Assembly (NCBI GenBank): GCA_020402945.1
Contig: JADBYQ010000016.1
Span: 46,608-110,607, forward strand
Direction: 5' to 3'
DNA from: Cytophagales bacterium
Lineage (GTDB): Bacteria > Bacteroidota > Bacteroidia > Cytophagales > Cyclobacteriaceae
Length of the DNA: 64,000 nt
Every line of letters begins with the position of its first letter. Position 1 is the stretch's first letter. The notes beneath the pieces were generated by a model that did not search any database, was not told where the DNA came from, and saw nothing but the letters and a program-made list of their open reading frames with translations. Shown piece by piece: positions 7,885-15,689 of this stretch. The position numbers and the translations under genes are program-made.

Positions 7885-8505
7885 ATGATGCAACACGCCT
7901 CCTACATGGCCGTTTTTTTATTTCAGCTTACCAGTTTGCAGGCGCAAATCACTTCCGAAGTAAAAGAGTTCAGCAAACTAATCCCCGGCTTTTATAGTAC
8001 CGAAGCCATGTGGAAAAAGGACTCCACTTTTTCCAATGTTCAACTCCATATCGTTCCGATCTGGCAAGAGAGCAAAGAAGGCTTTTGGTTTTACCTCGAA
8101 CAGGCCGAAGTAAAAAGTTTACAACGACCCTATCGCCAGGTCATCCTGCATATTACCGCAAACAATAAAAGTGTGATGAGCGCCAATCTGGCCATCAAAA
8201 ACAGATTGAGCTTTGCGGGCGCCTGGAAAGATGCTGCCCTGTTGCAAAGACTTACCAAGGCCGATATTGATTCCATCAATACTTGCAACATTGTATTCAC
8301 CCGAATAAGTAAGAAAACTTTTGTGGGTGGCACCACTCAGGGGGGCTGCCCCAACCAATACAAGGGTGCCAGTTATTTTACCAATGAGAGCGCATTGACG
8401 GAAAGGAGTTTAAAGAGTTGGGATCGTGGCTGGAAAGCCGATGGCCAATTGGCCTGGGGACCTGCCAAACATGGCTATACCTTTGATAAAATTTCTGGTT
8501 TATAA
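7885..8505 (+). CDS. CpcT/CpeT-like protein
   Basis: A 206-residue protein with an N-terminal signal-like segment followed by a CpcT/CpeT fold. Signatures include GFYSTEAMW, FWFYLEQAE, PYRQVILHI, FVGGTTQGGCPN, GASYFTNESALTE and SWDRGWKADGQLAWG, in the order known from CpeT bilin lyases. In cyanobacteria this fold attaches bilins to phycobiliproteins. This organism shows no phycobilisome genes in the window, so the role is probably binding of some other small molecule outside the cytoplasm. It is likely cotranscribed with the secreted protein before it. Confidence 0.85.
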   Translation: MMQHASYMAVFLFQLTSLQAQITSEVKEFSKLIPGFYSTEAMWKKDSTFSNVQLHIVPIWQESKEGFWFYLEQAEVKSLQRPYRQVILHITANNKSVMSANLAIKNRLSFAGAWKDAALLQRLTKADIDSINTCNIVFTRISKKTFVGGTTQGGCPNQYKGASYFTNESALTERSLKSWDRGWKADGQLAWGPAKHGYTFDKISGL

Positions 8506-8523
8506 AACATTTTGGCGGGCAAC

Positions 8524-9834
8524 ATGACAAAAAATGAAACGGGTCGCTTTTGGGCACTACTCCCATTGATTATATTTCTGGTTGTCTATTTGGTCACTTC
8601 TTTAGTGCTCAACGATTTTTATAAAATGCCAATACTTGTGGCGTTTCTGTTTTCCGCCATCGTTGGGTTTCTTCAATATCCAAAGCTTTCATTTTCCCAC
8701 AAGACGGAAGAGTTTTCAAAGGGTGCCGGAGATCCAGGGATCATGTTAATGATTCTTATTTTTTTACTGGCCGGTGCTTTCGCAGAATTGAGTAAAGCCA
8801 TTGGGGCCGTGCAATCGACCATCAACTTTGCTTTGTCTTATTTATCACCCAACTTATTGATAGCCGGTTTGTTTCTTACAGCCTGTTTTATTTCGCTGTC
8901 GCTGGGCACATCGGTTGGCACTGTCGTGGCACTTGCACCCATTGCTGTTGGGCTTCACGAAACCATCTCGGGCAACCTTGCGGTCTATCTTGCAGCGGTA
9001 GTGGGAGGTGCTATGTTTGGCGATAACCTTTCCATGATCTCAGACACAACCATTGCCGCTACCCGAACACAAGGCGTGGAAATGCTGGATAAATTTAAAG
9101 TCAATTTTTTAATTGTTCTGCCGGCAGCCATCCTCACATTTCTCCTCTATGTGTTCAGCAGCGATGCGACCCAAACCATGAATAATGCGACCTACGACTA
9201 TTCGATCATTAAAGTATTGCCTTATGTTTTCATTTTCGTAGCAGCCTTACTAGGTTTGAATGTCATCTGGGTGCTGATTTTGGGAATAGTGCTCACGCTG
9301 TTTATTGGCCTTTATTTTAATCTTGAATTCTGGCCGGCATTGGGAGCACTCAATTCCGGAATGGCCTCTATGTTTGAATTGAGCATTATCTGCATTTTGA
9401 TTGGAGGTATAGTCGGCCTCATTCGATACTATGGTGGGATTGATTTTATACTGCATCATGTTTCCCGTAAAGTAAAAAGCGCAAGGGGTGGTGAACTGGG
9501 AATTTTTTCTTTGACTACATTGGTCAATATTGCGTTGGCAAACAATACGATTACAATTCTAATTGTGGGGCCGCTGGCAAAAACCATTTCCGATAAAAAC
9601 AATATTGACCCACGGAGAAGTGCAAGTGTTTTAGATACCACATCATGCTTTGTTCAGGGTGCGCTACCTTATGGAGCACAGTTGTTAGCCGCTGTTGCAA
9701 TTGCTAACAATCAGGTAACGGCAGTTGGAATTATGAGATACCTTTACTACCCGTACTTGATTGGAATCAGCACACTTTTGTTCATTCTTTTCCGCAAACA
9801 AAAAAGTACTAGCAATCATTCGTTGTCAAAGTAG
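8524..9834 (+). CDS. Na+/H+ antiporter NhaC family protein
   Basis: A 436-residue polytopic membrane protein with about eleven hydrophobic segments. The central signature GTSVGTVVALAPIAVG and the downstream GGAMFGDNLSMISDTTIAATRTQG are characteristic of the NhaC-type antiporter family, as is a second copy of the fold near ALANNTITILIVGPLA and SCFVQGALPYGAQ. It should exchange Na+ for protons across the inner membrane. ATG 8524 is preferred over the in-frame TTG at 8512, since it directly precedes the hydrophilic N-terminus. It is the last gene before a promoter and riboswitch region. Confidence 0.9.
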   Translation: MTKNETGRFWALLPLIIFLVVYLVTSLVLNDFYKMPILVAFLFSAIVGFLQYPKLSFSHKTEEFSKGAGDPGIMLMILIFLLAGAFAELSKAIGAVQSTINFALSYLSPNLLIAGLFLTACFISLSLGTSVGTVVALAPIAVGLHETISGNLAVYLAAVVGGAMFGDNLSMISDTTIAATRTQGVEMLDKFKVNFLIVLPAAILTFLLYVFSSDATQTMNNATYDYSIIKVLPYVFIFVAALLGLNVIWVLILGIVLTLFIGLYFNLEFWPALGALNSGMASMFELSIICILIGGIVGLIRYYGGIDFILHHVSRKVKSARGGELGIFSLTTLVNIALANNTITILIVGPLAKTISDKNNIDPRRSASVLDTTSCFVQGALPYGAQLLAAVAIANNQVTAVGIMRYLYYPYLIGISTLLFILFRKQKSTSNHSLSK

Positions 9835-9911
9835 ATGGCTTCTTATTTTACCGAAAGATTGATTTTTGAAAAACAATCTACTGAATTAGTAGGTTAATTA
9901 AATTCCTTTTT

Positions 9912-9919
9912 TATCTTTG
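9912..9919 (+). promoter_or_regulatory. Candidate promoter -7 element before the SAM riboswitch
   Basis: TATCTTTG fits TAnnTTTG and sits 19 bases before the first base of the riboswitch P1 helix, a sensible distance for the start of transcription. No TTG appears at -33. Confidence 0.5.
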
Positions 9920-9937
9920 TAGCGCGTTCTTTAAAAT

Positions 9938-10042
9938 CTTATCCAGAAAGACGGAGGGTAGTGGCCCTATGATGTCTTGGCAACCGCTTCAGCAATGAGG
10001 TATGGTGCCAATTCCATCCTTGCTTACGCGAGGAAAGATAAG
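9938..10042 (+). promoter_or_regulatory. SAM-I riboswitch
   Basis: P1 is CTTATC (9938-9943) with GATAAG (10037-10042). Inside are the conserved blocks GACGGAGGGTAGTGGCCC, TATGATGTCTTGGCAACC, GGTATGGTGCCAATTCC and the P4 hairpin, in canonical SAM-I order. It is followed by an intrinsic terminator at 10076-10110, so the expected mode is SAM-induced termination ahead of a trans-sulfuration gene. This is the standard arrangement for methionine biosynthesis control. Confidence 0.95.
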
Positions 10043-10075
10043 TTTGAAACAGCCTTTGGTTAAATTGAAAATATC

Positions 10076-10110
10076 AAAAGCTCTTCTGACTTGTCGGAAG
10101 AGCTTTTTAT
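10076..10110 (+). terminator. Riboswitch expression-platform terminator
   Basis: An 11-bp perfect stem AAAAGCTCTTC (10076-10086) with GAAGAGCTTTT (10097-10107) is followed by T-rich sequence. It lies between the SAM aptamer and the coding sequence, and the apparent open frame running through it (from 10091) is therefore not coding. Confidence 0.85.
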
Positions 10111-10177
10111 TGCTCTCCGGCTTGCCTGGTTTAAGGTTTACGAACAAAAAGTTAAACCCTTAAACCTATTCTATTTT

Positions 10178-11350
10178 ATGAAAGAGCAAACCAGAATTCT
10201 TCAAAGCATCCCGGTAGATGAAACCACAGGCGCGGTATCTGTTCCTATTTATCAAACCACAACGTTCGTTCACGATTATCCCGGTCAGCACAAGGGCTAT
10301 GATTACACCCGCTCTGGTAATCCTACACGTCAGGTGTTAGAGAAATTGATTGCCGAACTAGAGCAGGGTACCACGGGTGCTGCATTTGCCAGTGGCATGG
10401 CTGCCATTGATGCTGTGCTTCGCTTGTTGCACCTAGGTGATCATGTTATTGCAGGAAATGATATTTATGGAGGAACGTATAGGCTATTGACAACCTTGGC
10501 CAAACGCGCAGGTGTTGAGACTACCTTCGTGGATTTGCACGATCCAGATGCTATTGAAGATGCCATTCAAAATAATACAAAATTGTTGTGGTTGGAAACA
10601 CCCTCGAATCCGCTCTTGCGCATCATTGACATCGCGGCTGTCTCCAAGATCACCAAGAAGCACAACATATTGCTGGCTGCTGATAACACGTTTGCCTCGC
10701 CTGTTGGTCAAAAACCACTAGCGTTAGGTGCTGATATTGTGGTGCACAGTGCTACCAAATATATTGGTGGACATAGCGATGTCATTTCAGGATTGGTGGT
10801 AACAAAAACAGAAGAGTTGGGCAAGGAGATTCTCTTTGTACAAAATGCTTCGGGTGGAGTACTGAGCCCCTTTGAAAGCTGGTTGCTGATACGGGGATTA
10901 GAAACATTGGAACTTCGTGTGAAGCAACATTCAGAGAATGCGCTAGCGGTAGCTAAATTTCTGGAAACACACTCTGACGTAAAGGAAGTTTTCTACCCTG
11001 GATTAAAAAGTCATCCGCACCATGCGCTGGCCAAATCACAACAAAAATATTTTAGTGGTGTTGTGTCCTTTCGATTGAAAGATGATGATCAGAAGACAGC
11101 TGCTCGCGTGGTTACTTCCACAAAACTATTTAAACTGGCCGAGAGTTTGGGAGGAATTAAAAGCCTCATTAATCACCCAGCTACCATGACCCACGCTTCC
11201 ATCCCTAAAGATCGCCATGCTGACTTTGGCATTTCCGATGGCCTGATCCGCTTGTCGGTTGGCTTGGAAGATGCGGAGGATCTCATTGAGGATTTAGATA
11301 ACGCCTTGAAACAAGTATATGCAGAAATTGAGGAGCACCAATCTGTTTAG
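10178..11350 (+). CDS. metB: Trans-sulfuration PLP enzyme (cystathionine gamma-synthase/lyase type)
   Basis: A 390-residue member of the Cys/Met metabolism PLP enzyme family, full length. The PLP lysine is in SATKYIGGHSD (near residue 200), the ring-stacking Tyr in YDYTRSGNPTR, and the catalytic-site motifs LETPSNPLLR, DNTFASP and AESLGG are present. The family includes cystathionine gamma-synthase, gamma-lyase and O-acylhomoserine sulfhydrylases, which sequence alone separates poorly. The SAM-I riboswitch upstream argues for methionine synthesis, hence metB as the most likely symbol. I start at ATG 10178, because the upstream part of the frame overlaps the riboswitch terminator. Confidence 0.88.
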   Translation: MKEQTRILQSIPVDETTGAVSVPIYQTTTFVHDYPGQHKGYDYTRSGNPTRQVLEKLIAELEQGTTGAAFASGMAAIDAVLRLLHLGDHVIAGNDIYGGTYRLLTTLAKRAGVETTFVDLHDPDAIEDAIQNNTKLLWLETPSNPLLRIIDIAAVSKITKKHNILLAADNTFASPVGQKPLALGADIVVHSATKYIGGHSDVISGLVVTKTEELGKEILFVQNASGGVLSPFESWLLIRGLETLELRVKQHSENALAVAKFLETHSDVKEVFYPGLKSHPHHALAKSQQKYFSGVVSFRLKDDDQKTAARVVTSTKLFKLAESLGGIKSLINHPATMTHASIPKDRHADFGISDGLIRLSVGLEDAEDLIEDLDNALKQVYAEIEEHQSV

Positions 11351-11407
11351 CCGCCAATAACAAATATCGGGTCACAATTTTTATTTGATTCAAACCTCTA
11401 CCTAAAG

Positions 11408-11557
11408 ATGTTATATCAAAATGCAGCAACAGACGACCAAGTAGCTAAAATCGATGGTAGGAAATTAAGCAGCCCAGGGTGCGAAGGAGAAGTAAGCATT
11501 GGGGCTCATGACATTGCAATCCTGCTACGATTTTATACCTTCGGTGGACTAACCTAA
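11408..11557 (+). CDS. Short open frame of unknown status (49 aa)
   Basis: A 49-codon frame with ATG start in the 217-base gap after the trans-sulfuration gene. No ribosome binding site, signal or known motif is visible, and it may be a remnant or chance frame. The composition is mixed rather than low-complexity, and the frame ends 11 bases before the DoxX-like start. Confidence 0.2.
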   Translation: MLYQNAATDDQVAKIDGRKLSSPGCEGEVSIGAHDIAILLRFYTFGGLT

Positions 11558-11567
11558 AATTGTGCTT

Positions 11568-11939
11568 ATGAAAAACAAAATTCTGTTTGTGCTGTCCTTG
11601 CTTTTCGGATTGTTTTTAATCAATGCCGGATTGAACAAATTTTTCAACTATATGCCGCCTCCTCCCGATGAAGACATCACGAAGTTAATGAGTGCATTTG
11701 CGACCATCGGATGGGTGATGCCATTGGTGGGCGCAGCCGAAGTAGTGGGCGGCATTTTGTTCATTATTCCAAAAGTGCGGGCACTGGGCGCTATCGTAGT
11801 TTTTCCTGTTATCGTAGGGATTGTACTAACAAATATTATCAACCTGCCAGCTGGATTGCCCATTGCTGCTGTATTTTTTGCAATCAATGTGTGGGTCATC
11901 TACGAGAACCGTGAAAAGTACTTTCCCATGATCCGATAA
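11568..11939 (+). CDS. DoxX-like membrane protein
   Basis: A 123-residue membrane protein with four predicted helices (about residues 4-21, 45-65, 70-87 and 93-112 from the ATG) and the DoxX-type motifs FLINAGLNKFF in the first helix and AAEVVGGILF in the second. DoxX-like proteins are small membrane proteins linked to quinone or thiol redox reactions; the role here is not defined. ATG 11568 is used instead of the in-frame GTG two codons earlier. The SDR gene follows 49 bases downstream. Confidence 0.8.
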   Translation: MKNKILFVLSLLFGLFLINAGLNKFFNYMPPPPDEDITKLMSAFATIGWVMPLVGAAEVVGGILFIIPKVRALGAIVVFPVIVGIVLTNIINLPAGLPIAAVFFAINVWVIYENREKYFPMIR

Positions 11940-11988
11940 AACTAAGAGCCGGTCGAGAACAAAATAGACCGTCTTTGGTTTGTATGGC

Positions 11989-12687
11989 ATGGCAAACATA
12001 TTAATCATTGGCGCCTCTTCAGGAATTGGCGCCTCTCTCGCAAAACAACTGATAGCAGAAGGGCATCAGGTATACGGCACATTCAATAAAACGACAGGTA
12101 CATCGGACGATGGCTTTACTAAATTCCAGTCACTAAATGTTTTGGATGAAAATCCTGACTTCACTTTCTTGCCGGATGCGCTGGATGGGTTGGTGTATTG
12201 CCCTGGTGCGGTGAATTTAAAACCGTTCGCACGTGTCAAACCGGAAGATTTTGTTTCTGATTTTCAATTGCAACTGGTAGGTGCAGTCAAAGTCATTCAA
12301 GCCTGCCTTCCTAAACTAAAAAATGCGAATAGTCCCTCCATCGTATTGTTTTCTACGGTGGCCATGCAAATGGGCTTCAATTTCCATTCGCTGGTGGCTT
12401 CCTCCAAAGGAGCTGTAGAAGGATTGACCAAGGCACTCGCGGCAGAGTTTGCACCTAAGATTCGGGTGAATTGTATTGCCCCCTCAATAACTGATACTCC
12501 TCTTGCCGGAACTCTCCTCAATACTGATGAGAAGAAAGATGCCAATGCACAGCGCCATCCGCTAAAGAAAATTGGTAAGCCCGAAGATCTTGCCAACCTT
12601 GCTTCTTTCTTACTTTCTGAAAAATCAAGCTGGATAACAGGACAAGTGATACATGCCGATGGTGGCATGTCGAGTTTGAAAGTGTAG
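11989..12687 (+). CDS. SDR family protein lacking the catalytic Tyr
   Basis: A 232-residue short-chain dehydrogenase/reductase fold. GASSGIG (residues 8-14) is the NAD(P)-binding loop, Ser122 is in the active-site strand, and the C-terminal NCIAPSITDTPL and SWITGQVIHADGG are typical. The catalytic YxxxK reads VASSK: valine 136 replaces the tyrosine while Lys140 is kept, so ordinary hydride-transfer chemistry is doubtful. ATG 11989 gives the usual Rossmann N-terminus; the TTG at 11980 adds only three residues. The gene leads a run with a flavin reductase-like protein, DUF2256 and a photolyase. Confidence 0.85.
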   Translation: MANILIIGASSGIGASLAKQLIAEGHQVYGTFNKTTGTSDDGFTKFQSLNVLDENPDFTFLPDALDGLVYCPGAVNLKPFARVKPEDFVSDFQLQLVGAVKVIQACLPKLKNANSPSIVLFSTVAMQMGFNFHSLVASSKGAVEGLTKALAAEFAPKIRVNCIAPSITDTPLAGTLLNTDEKKDANAQRHPLKKIGKPEDLANLASFLLSEKSSWITGQVIHADGGMSSLKV

Positions 12688-12697
12688 TCCGGTATTT

Positions 12698-13171
12698 ATG
12701 AAGCGTCCCTGGAATCTACCGAACATTCCGGTATATAGCCTTGCCACGTATGATGAACAAAATGTCAACATGAATATCTGCACGTATGTTTCAGCTGTAA
12801 GCATGAAACCTAAACGGTACATGGTTGCTGTCTATCACGATACCCAGTCACTTCATAACATTCTCCATAGCAAAAACGCGATCCTTCAAGTATTGGGCAA
12901 ACAACACGTCAACCTGGTCAATGTGTTGGGGAAAAAAAGTGGACTGAGTTACGATAAAGAATCGTACCTGAATAAAAAGAAATGCCTCGAACTGTGGAAT
13001 GATAAGAAAGTGTTGACCAATTGCGCGGGATTAATTGAGTTAGAAAAATTATGGTCGAAAGATGCAGGCGATCATGTTTTGTTTCTGTTTGACGTAAAGA
13101 GATTTCAAACTAATCACGAAAACGTTTTGATGCTGGATGATTTACGCGAGAAGGGTTTAATCAGAATTTGA
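12698..13171 (+). CDS. Flavin reductase-like FMN-binding protein
   Basis: A 157-residue protein resembling the flavin reductase/FMN-binding split barrel: an N-terminal PVYSLATYDEQNVNMNICTY segment, VSAVSMKPKRYMVAVYHD, then a VLGKQHVNLVNVLGKKSG stretch where related proteins contact FMN. It has no signal peptide. It starts 10 bases after the SDR stop, which points to cotranscription, and the photolyase follows shortly. A supply of reduced flavin or a flavin-dependent step for the neighbouring SDR or photolyase is plausible but inferred. Confidence 0.75.
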   Translation: MKRPWNLPNIPVYSLATYDEQNVNMNICTYVSAVSMKPKRYMVAVYHDTQSLHNILHSKNAILQVLGKQHVNLVNVLGKKSGLSYDKESYLNKKKCLELWNDKKVLTNCAGLIELEKLWSKDAGDHVLFLFDVKRFQTNHENVLMLDDLREKGLIRI

Positions 13172-13184
13172 CACCAGCAAATCT

Positions 13185-13230
13185 GGCCGCAAGCCACAGG
13201 CTACAAGCTTGTGGCGTGAGGCTTGCAGCC
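13185..13230. repeat. Dispersed palindromic repeat, copy A
   Basis: A nested palindrome: outer arms GGCCGCAAGCC and GGCTTGCAGCC (10 of 11 paired), inner GCCACA with TGTGGC. A 33-base block is 29/33 identical to the copy at 35651, and parts recur near 49800. It is intergenic, between the flavin reductase-like gene and DUF2256, and resembles a REP-like element. Confidence 0.6.
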
Positions 13231-13251
13231 TAATTGCAATCAACATCACCC

Positions 13252-13392
13252 ATGCACAAAAAACAAAACCTCCCCACCAAAACTTGCACCGTGTGCGGGA
13301 GGCCATTTGCGTGGCGCAAAAAATGGGAGAAGGTGTGGGAAGAGGTAAAGTACTGTAGCGATAGATGTCGCATAAATAAATCGAAGAAGTAG
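13252..13392 (+). CDS. DUF2256 zinc-ribbon-like small protein
   Basis: A 46-residue protein that fits DUF2256: two CxxC-type pairs, CTVCGRPF (residues 12-19) and YCSDRCR (36-42), flank [13 protein letters not shown]. The four cysteines suggest a zinc knuckle. Members are often encoded next to photolyase/cryptochrome genes, and here the stop codon is one base from the photolyase ATG, so translational coupling is likely. Function is unknown. The gene is short enough to be missed by automatic calling. Confidence 0.9.
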   Translation: MHKKQNLPTKTCTVCGRPFAWRKKWEKVWEEVKYCSDRCRINKSKK

Positions 13393-13393
13393 T

Positions 13394-14878
13394 ATGAGTG
13401 CAGTTTCGTTTGTCTTTCCCCATCAGCTTTTTGAGAAGCATCCAGCTATTTCGAATAATCGGTCTATTTTTCTTATAGAGGAACTCCTCTTCTTTACCCA
13501 ATACAATTTTCACAAACAAAAGCTGGTCTTTCATCGCGCCAGCATGAAAGCATACCAACATTTTCTGGAGGGTAAAGGGTTTACAGTGAACTATATTGAA
13601 GCAAGGGAAAAAGTTTCCGACATAAGAGTTCTGCTTACAGATCTCAAGCAAAAGGGTATTTCTGAAATACACTATGCCAATGTGACAGACTATTTATTAG
13701 AGAAGAGAATAGCTGAACTCTCGCTTAAGTTAAAAATCAAAGTTATTAAAAGTGATTCTCCGCTATTCCTACTTACCGCTCAGCAAGTGGATCACTATTT
13801 TGTAGGTAAAAAGCGATTCTATCAAACGGACTTCTATACCCAGCAACGCAAACACTTTAAAATTTTAGTCGATGAGAAGCAGCAACCAGAAGGGGGAAAG
13901 TGGACGTTTGACACAGAAAACCGGTTAAAATATCCAAAAGGAAAAAGGCCACCGGAAATAAAATTTCCAAAACCAAATGAATATTGGAACGAGGCAGCTT
14001 GCTATGTAACTGAAAAATTCTCCAAAAATTATGGAGAGATCAGTAAATCATTTATCTATCCCACCACGTTTGCCGAAAGCCGTGCGTGGCTAAAGCAGTT
14101 TTTGCAAAAGCGGTTTGATGAGTTTGGCGCATACGAAGATGCAGTAGTCACTAGCGAAAGCATTTTGCACCACAGTGTATTGACGCCCATGCTGAATGTA
14201 GGATTGCTCACTCCACAAGAAATACTGGATGAAGCGGTTACCCATGCCACCGAAAATAATATCCCACTTAACTCGTGCGAAGGCTTCGTTCGGCAAATTT
14301 TAGGTTGGCGTGAATTTATTCGTGGCGTATATCAAACCAAAGGCACGCAAGAACGCACTACTAATTATTGGAAGTTCAAACGGAAAATTCCAAAATCATT
14401 TTGGAATGGGACTACAGGTATTCTTCCTATTGATCACACTATAAAAAAAGTACTTACCACTGGATACTGCCATCATATTGAACGGCTGATGGTGCTTGGC
14501 AATTTTATGTTGCTGTGCGAGTTTGACCCGGACGAAGTATACAAATGGTTTATGGAACTCTTTATAGATGCCTATGATTGGGTGATGGTTCCCAATGTGT
14601 ATGGCATGAGCCAATTTGCCGATGGCGGCTTGATGGCCACCAAACCCTACATCAGCGGAAGCAACTACCTCATGAAAATGAGTGACTACCAGAAAGGAGA
14701 TTGGCAACCGATATGGGATGCATTGTTCTGGCGCTTCATGCATACGCACAGAGATTTCTTTTTAAAGAACCCGCGATTGGGCATGTTGGTGAAAACATTT
14801 GATAAGATGCCATCGGCAAAGCAGGAAACGCATATACAAAATGCAAGCGCTTTTTTAGCTGGACTAGACGAGAAGTAG
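13394..14878 (+). CDS. Photolyase/cryptochrome of the FeS-BCP (PhrB) type lacking cluster cysteines
   Basis: A 494-residue protein of the deoxyribodipyrimidine photolyase-related family, which contains the bacterial (6-4) photolyase PhrB. An N-terminal alpha/beta domain (1-130) is followed by the helical FAD domain with GFVRQILGWREFIRG (297-311), HHIERLMVLGNF (360-371), DAYDWVMVPNVYGMSQFADGG (392-412) and KPYISGSNYLMKMSDY (417-432). PhrB-type enzymes bind a 4Fe-4S cluster through four cysteines. Here the segment after MSDY reads QKGDWQPIWDALFW with no Cys, and the upstream ligand site is near P345. It probably repairs UV lesions or senses light without a cluster. Confidence 0.9.
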   Translation: MSAVSFVFPHQLFEKHPAISNNRSIFLIEELLFFTQYNFHKQKLVFHRASMKAYQHFLEGKGFTVNYIEAREKVSDIRVLLTDLKQKGISEIHYANVTDYLLEKRIAELSLKLKIKVIKSDSPLFLLTAQQVDHYFVGKKRFYQTDFYTQQRKHFKILVDEKQQPEGGKWTFDTENRLKYPKGKRPPEIKFPKPNEYWNEAACYVTEKFSKNYGEISKSFIYPTTFAESRAWLKQFLQKRFDEFGAYEDAVVTSESILHHSVLTPMLNVGLLTPQEILDEAVTHATENNIPLNSCEGFVRQILGWREFIRGVYQTKGTQERTTNYWKFKRKIPKSFWNGTTGILPIDHTIKKVLTTGYCHHIERLMVLGNFMLLCEFDPDEVYKWFMELFIDAYDWVMVPNVYGMSQFADGGLMATKPYISGSNYLMKMSDYQKGDWQPIWDALFWRFMHTHRDFFLKNPRLGMLVKTFDKMPSAKQETHIQNASAFLAGLDEK

Positions 14879-14924
14879 CGTTTACAAACATTTCAATTCA
14901 TATTCTCAATACAAACAACAAGTA

Positions 14925-15563
14925 ATGCAACATTTTTCGATTTCCTCGATCCAAACCTGGGAACGGTTTTATCGCGCCAACTTTGTTAATAGTCTCACCG
15001 GTTTCAAATCAGTTAGCTTGATTGGTACAATTAGTCAAAGTGGGCAAACTAATCTTGCCATCTTTAGTAGCGTGGTACATTTGGGTTCAGATCCTGCACT
15101 TATTGGGTTTATCAATCGGCCCATCAAAGCAGCTCCGCATACACTTGCCAATATTCAATCAACTGGGACTTATACGATTAATCACGTTCATCCATCCTTT
15201 TTAGAATTGGCACATCAAACAAGTGCCAAATACCCCGAGGAGGTAAGTGAGTTTGACGAACTTGGTCTTACACAGGAATTTTTTGATGCTACAGCGGCAC
15301 CTTTTGTAAAAGAGAGTAAAGTAAAGTATGCCTTAACGTTGGAACAAATCATTCCCATAAAAGTCAACAATACGTTTTTGGTAATTGGAAAACTACAACA
15401 CGTAGCAATAGGTGAGAATATTCTTTTATCGGATGGTTTTCTCGAGCTTGATAAGGCCTCATCAATATGCAGCAACGGAATAGACGCTTATTATTCAACT
15501 CAATTGATTGATCGCTATGAGTATGCTAAGCCCGGGGTAAAACCCGAAACGTTAGCGAAATAG
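14925..15563 (+). CDS. Flavin reductase family protein
   Basis: A 212-residue flavin reductase-like FMN-binding protein. The fold markers are the N-terminal FYRANFVNSLTGFKSVSLIGT, then NLAIFSSVVHLGSDPALIGFINRP, where FMN phosphate and isoalloxazine are usually held, and the helical insert HPSFLELAHQTSAKYP. It is related only distantly to the shorter protein at 12698. It lies 46 bases after the photolyase and may supply reduced flavin to it or to an oxygenase; that link is inferred from position. Confidence 0.85.
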   Translation: MQHFSISSIQTWERFYRANFVNSLTGFKSVSLIGTISQSGQTNLAIFSSVVHLGSDPALIGFINRPIKAAPHTLANIQSTGTYTINHVHPSFLELAHQTSAKYPEEVSEFDELGLTQEFFDATAAPFVKESKVKYALTLEQIIPIKVNNTFLVIGKLQHVAIGENILLSDGFLELDKASSICSNGIDAYYSTQLIDRYEYAKPGVKPETLAK

Positions 15564-15689
15564 AGTCCGCCAAGATTCTTTTGATAGCCAACAAAAATGT
15601 GCGATTCTATCGCTATTGATTTGTTTTTGCTTGCTTAAAAGACAAAAACGCATTAATTGTGTTTATAAAGCAGGGTGTAAAAGTTTGCC

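Noticed and set aside
9860..9895. Weak hairpins after the NhaC gene
   Set aside because: The stems are AU-rich and short with no T-run, so they are not a convincing terminator.
10091..10177. Upstream extension of the trans-sulfuration gene to 10091
   Set aside because: It overlaps the intrinsic terminator of the SAM riboswitch, and the family N-terminus begins at ATG 10178.
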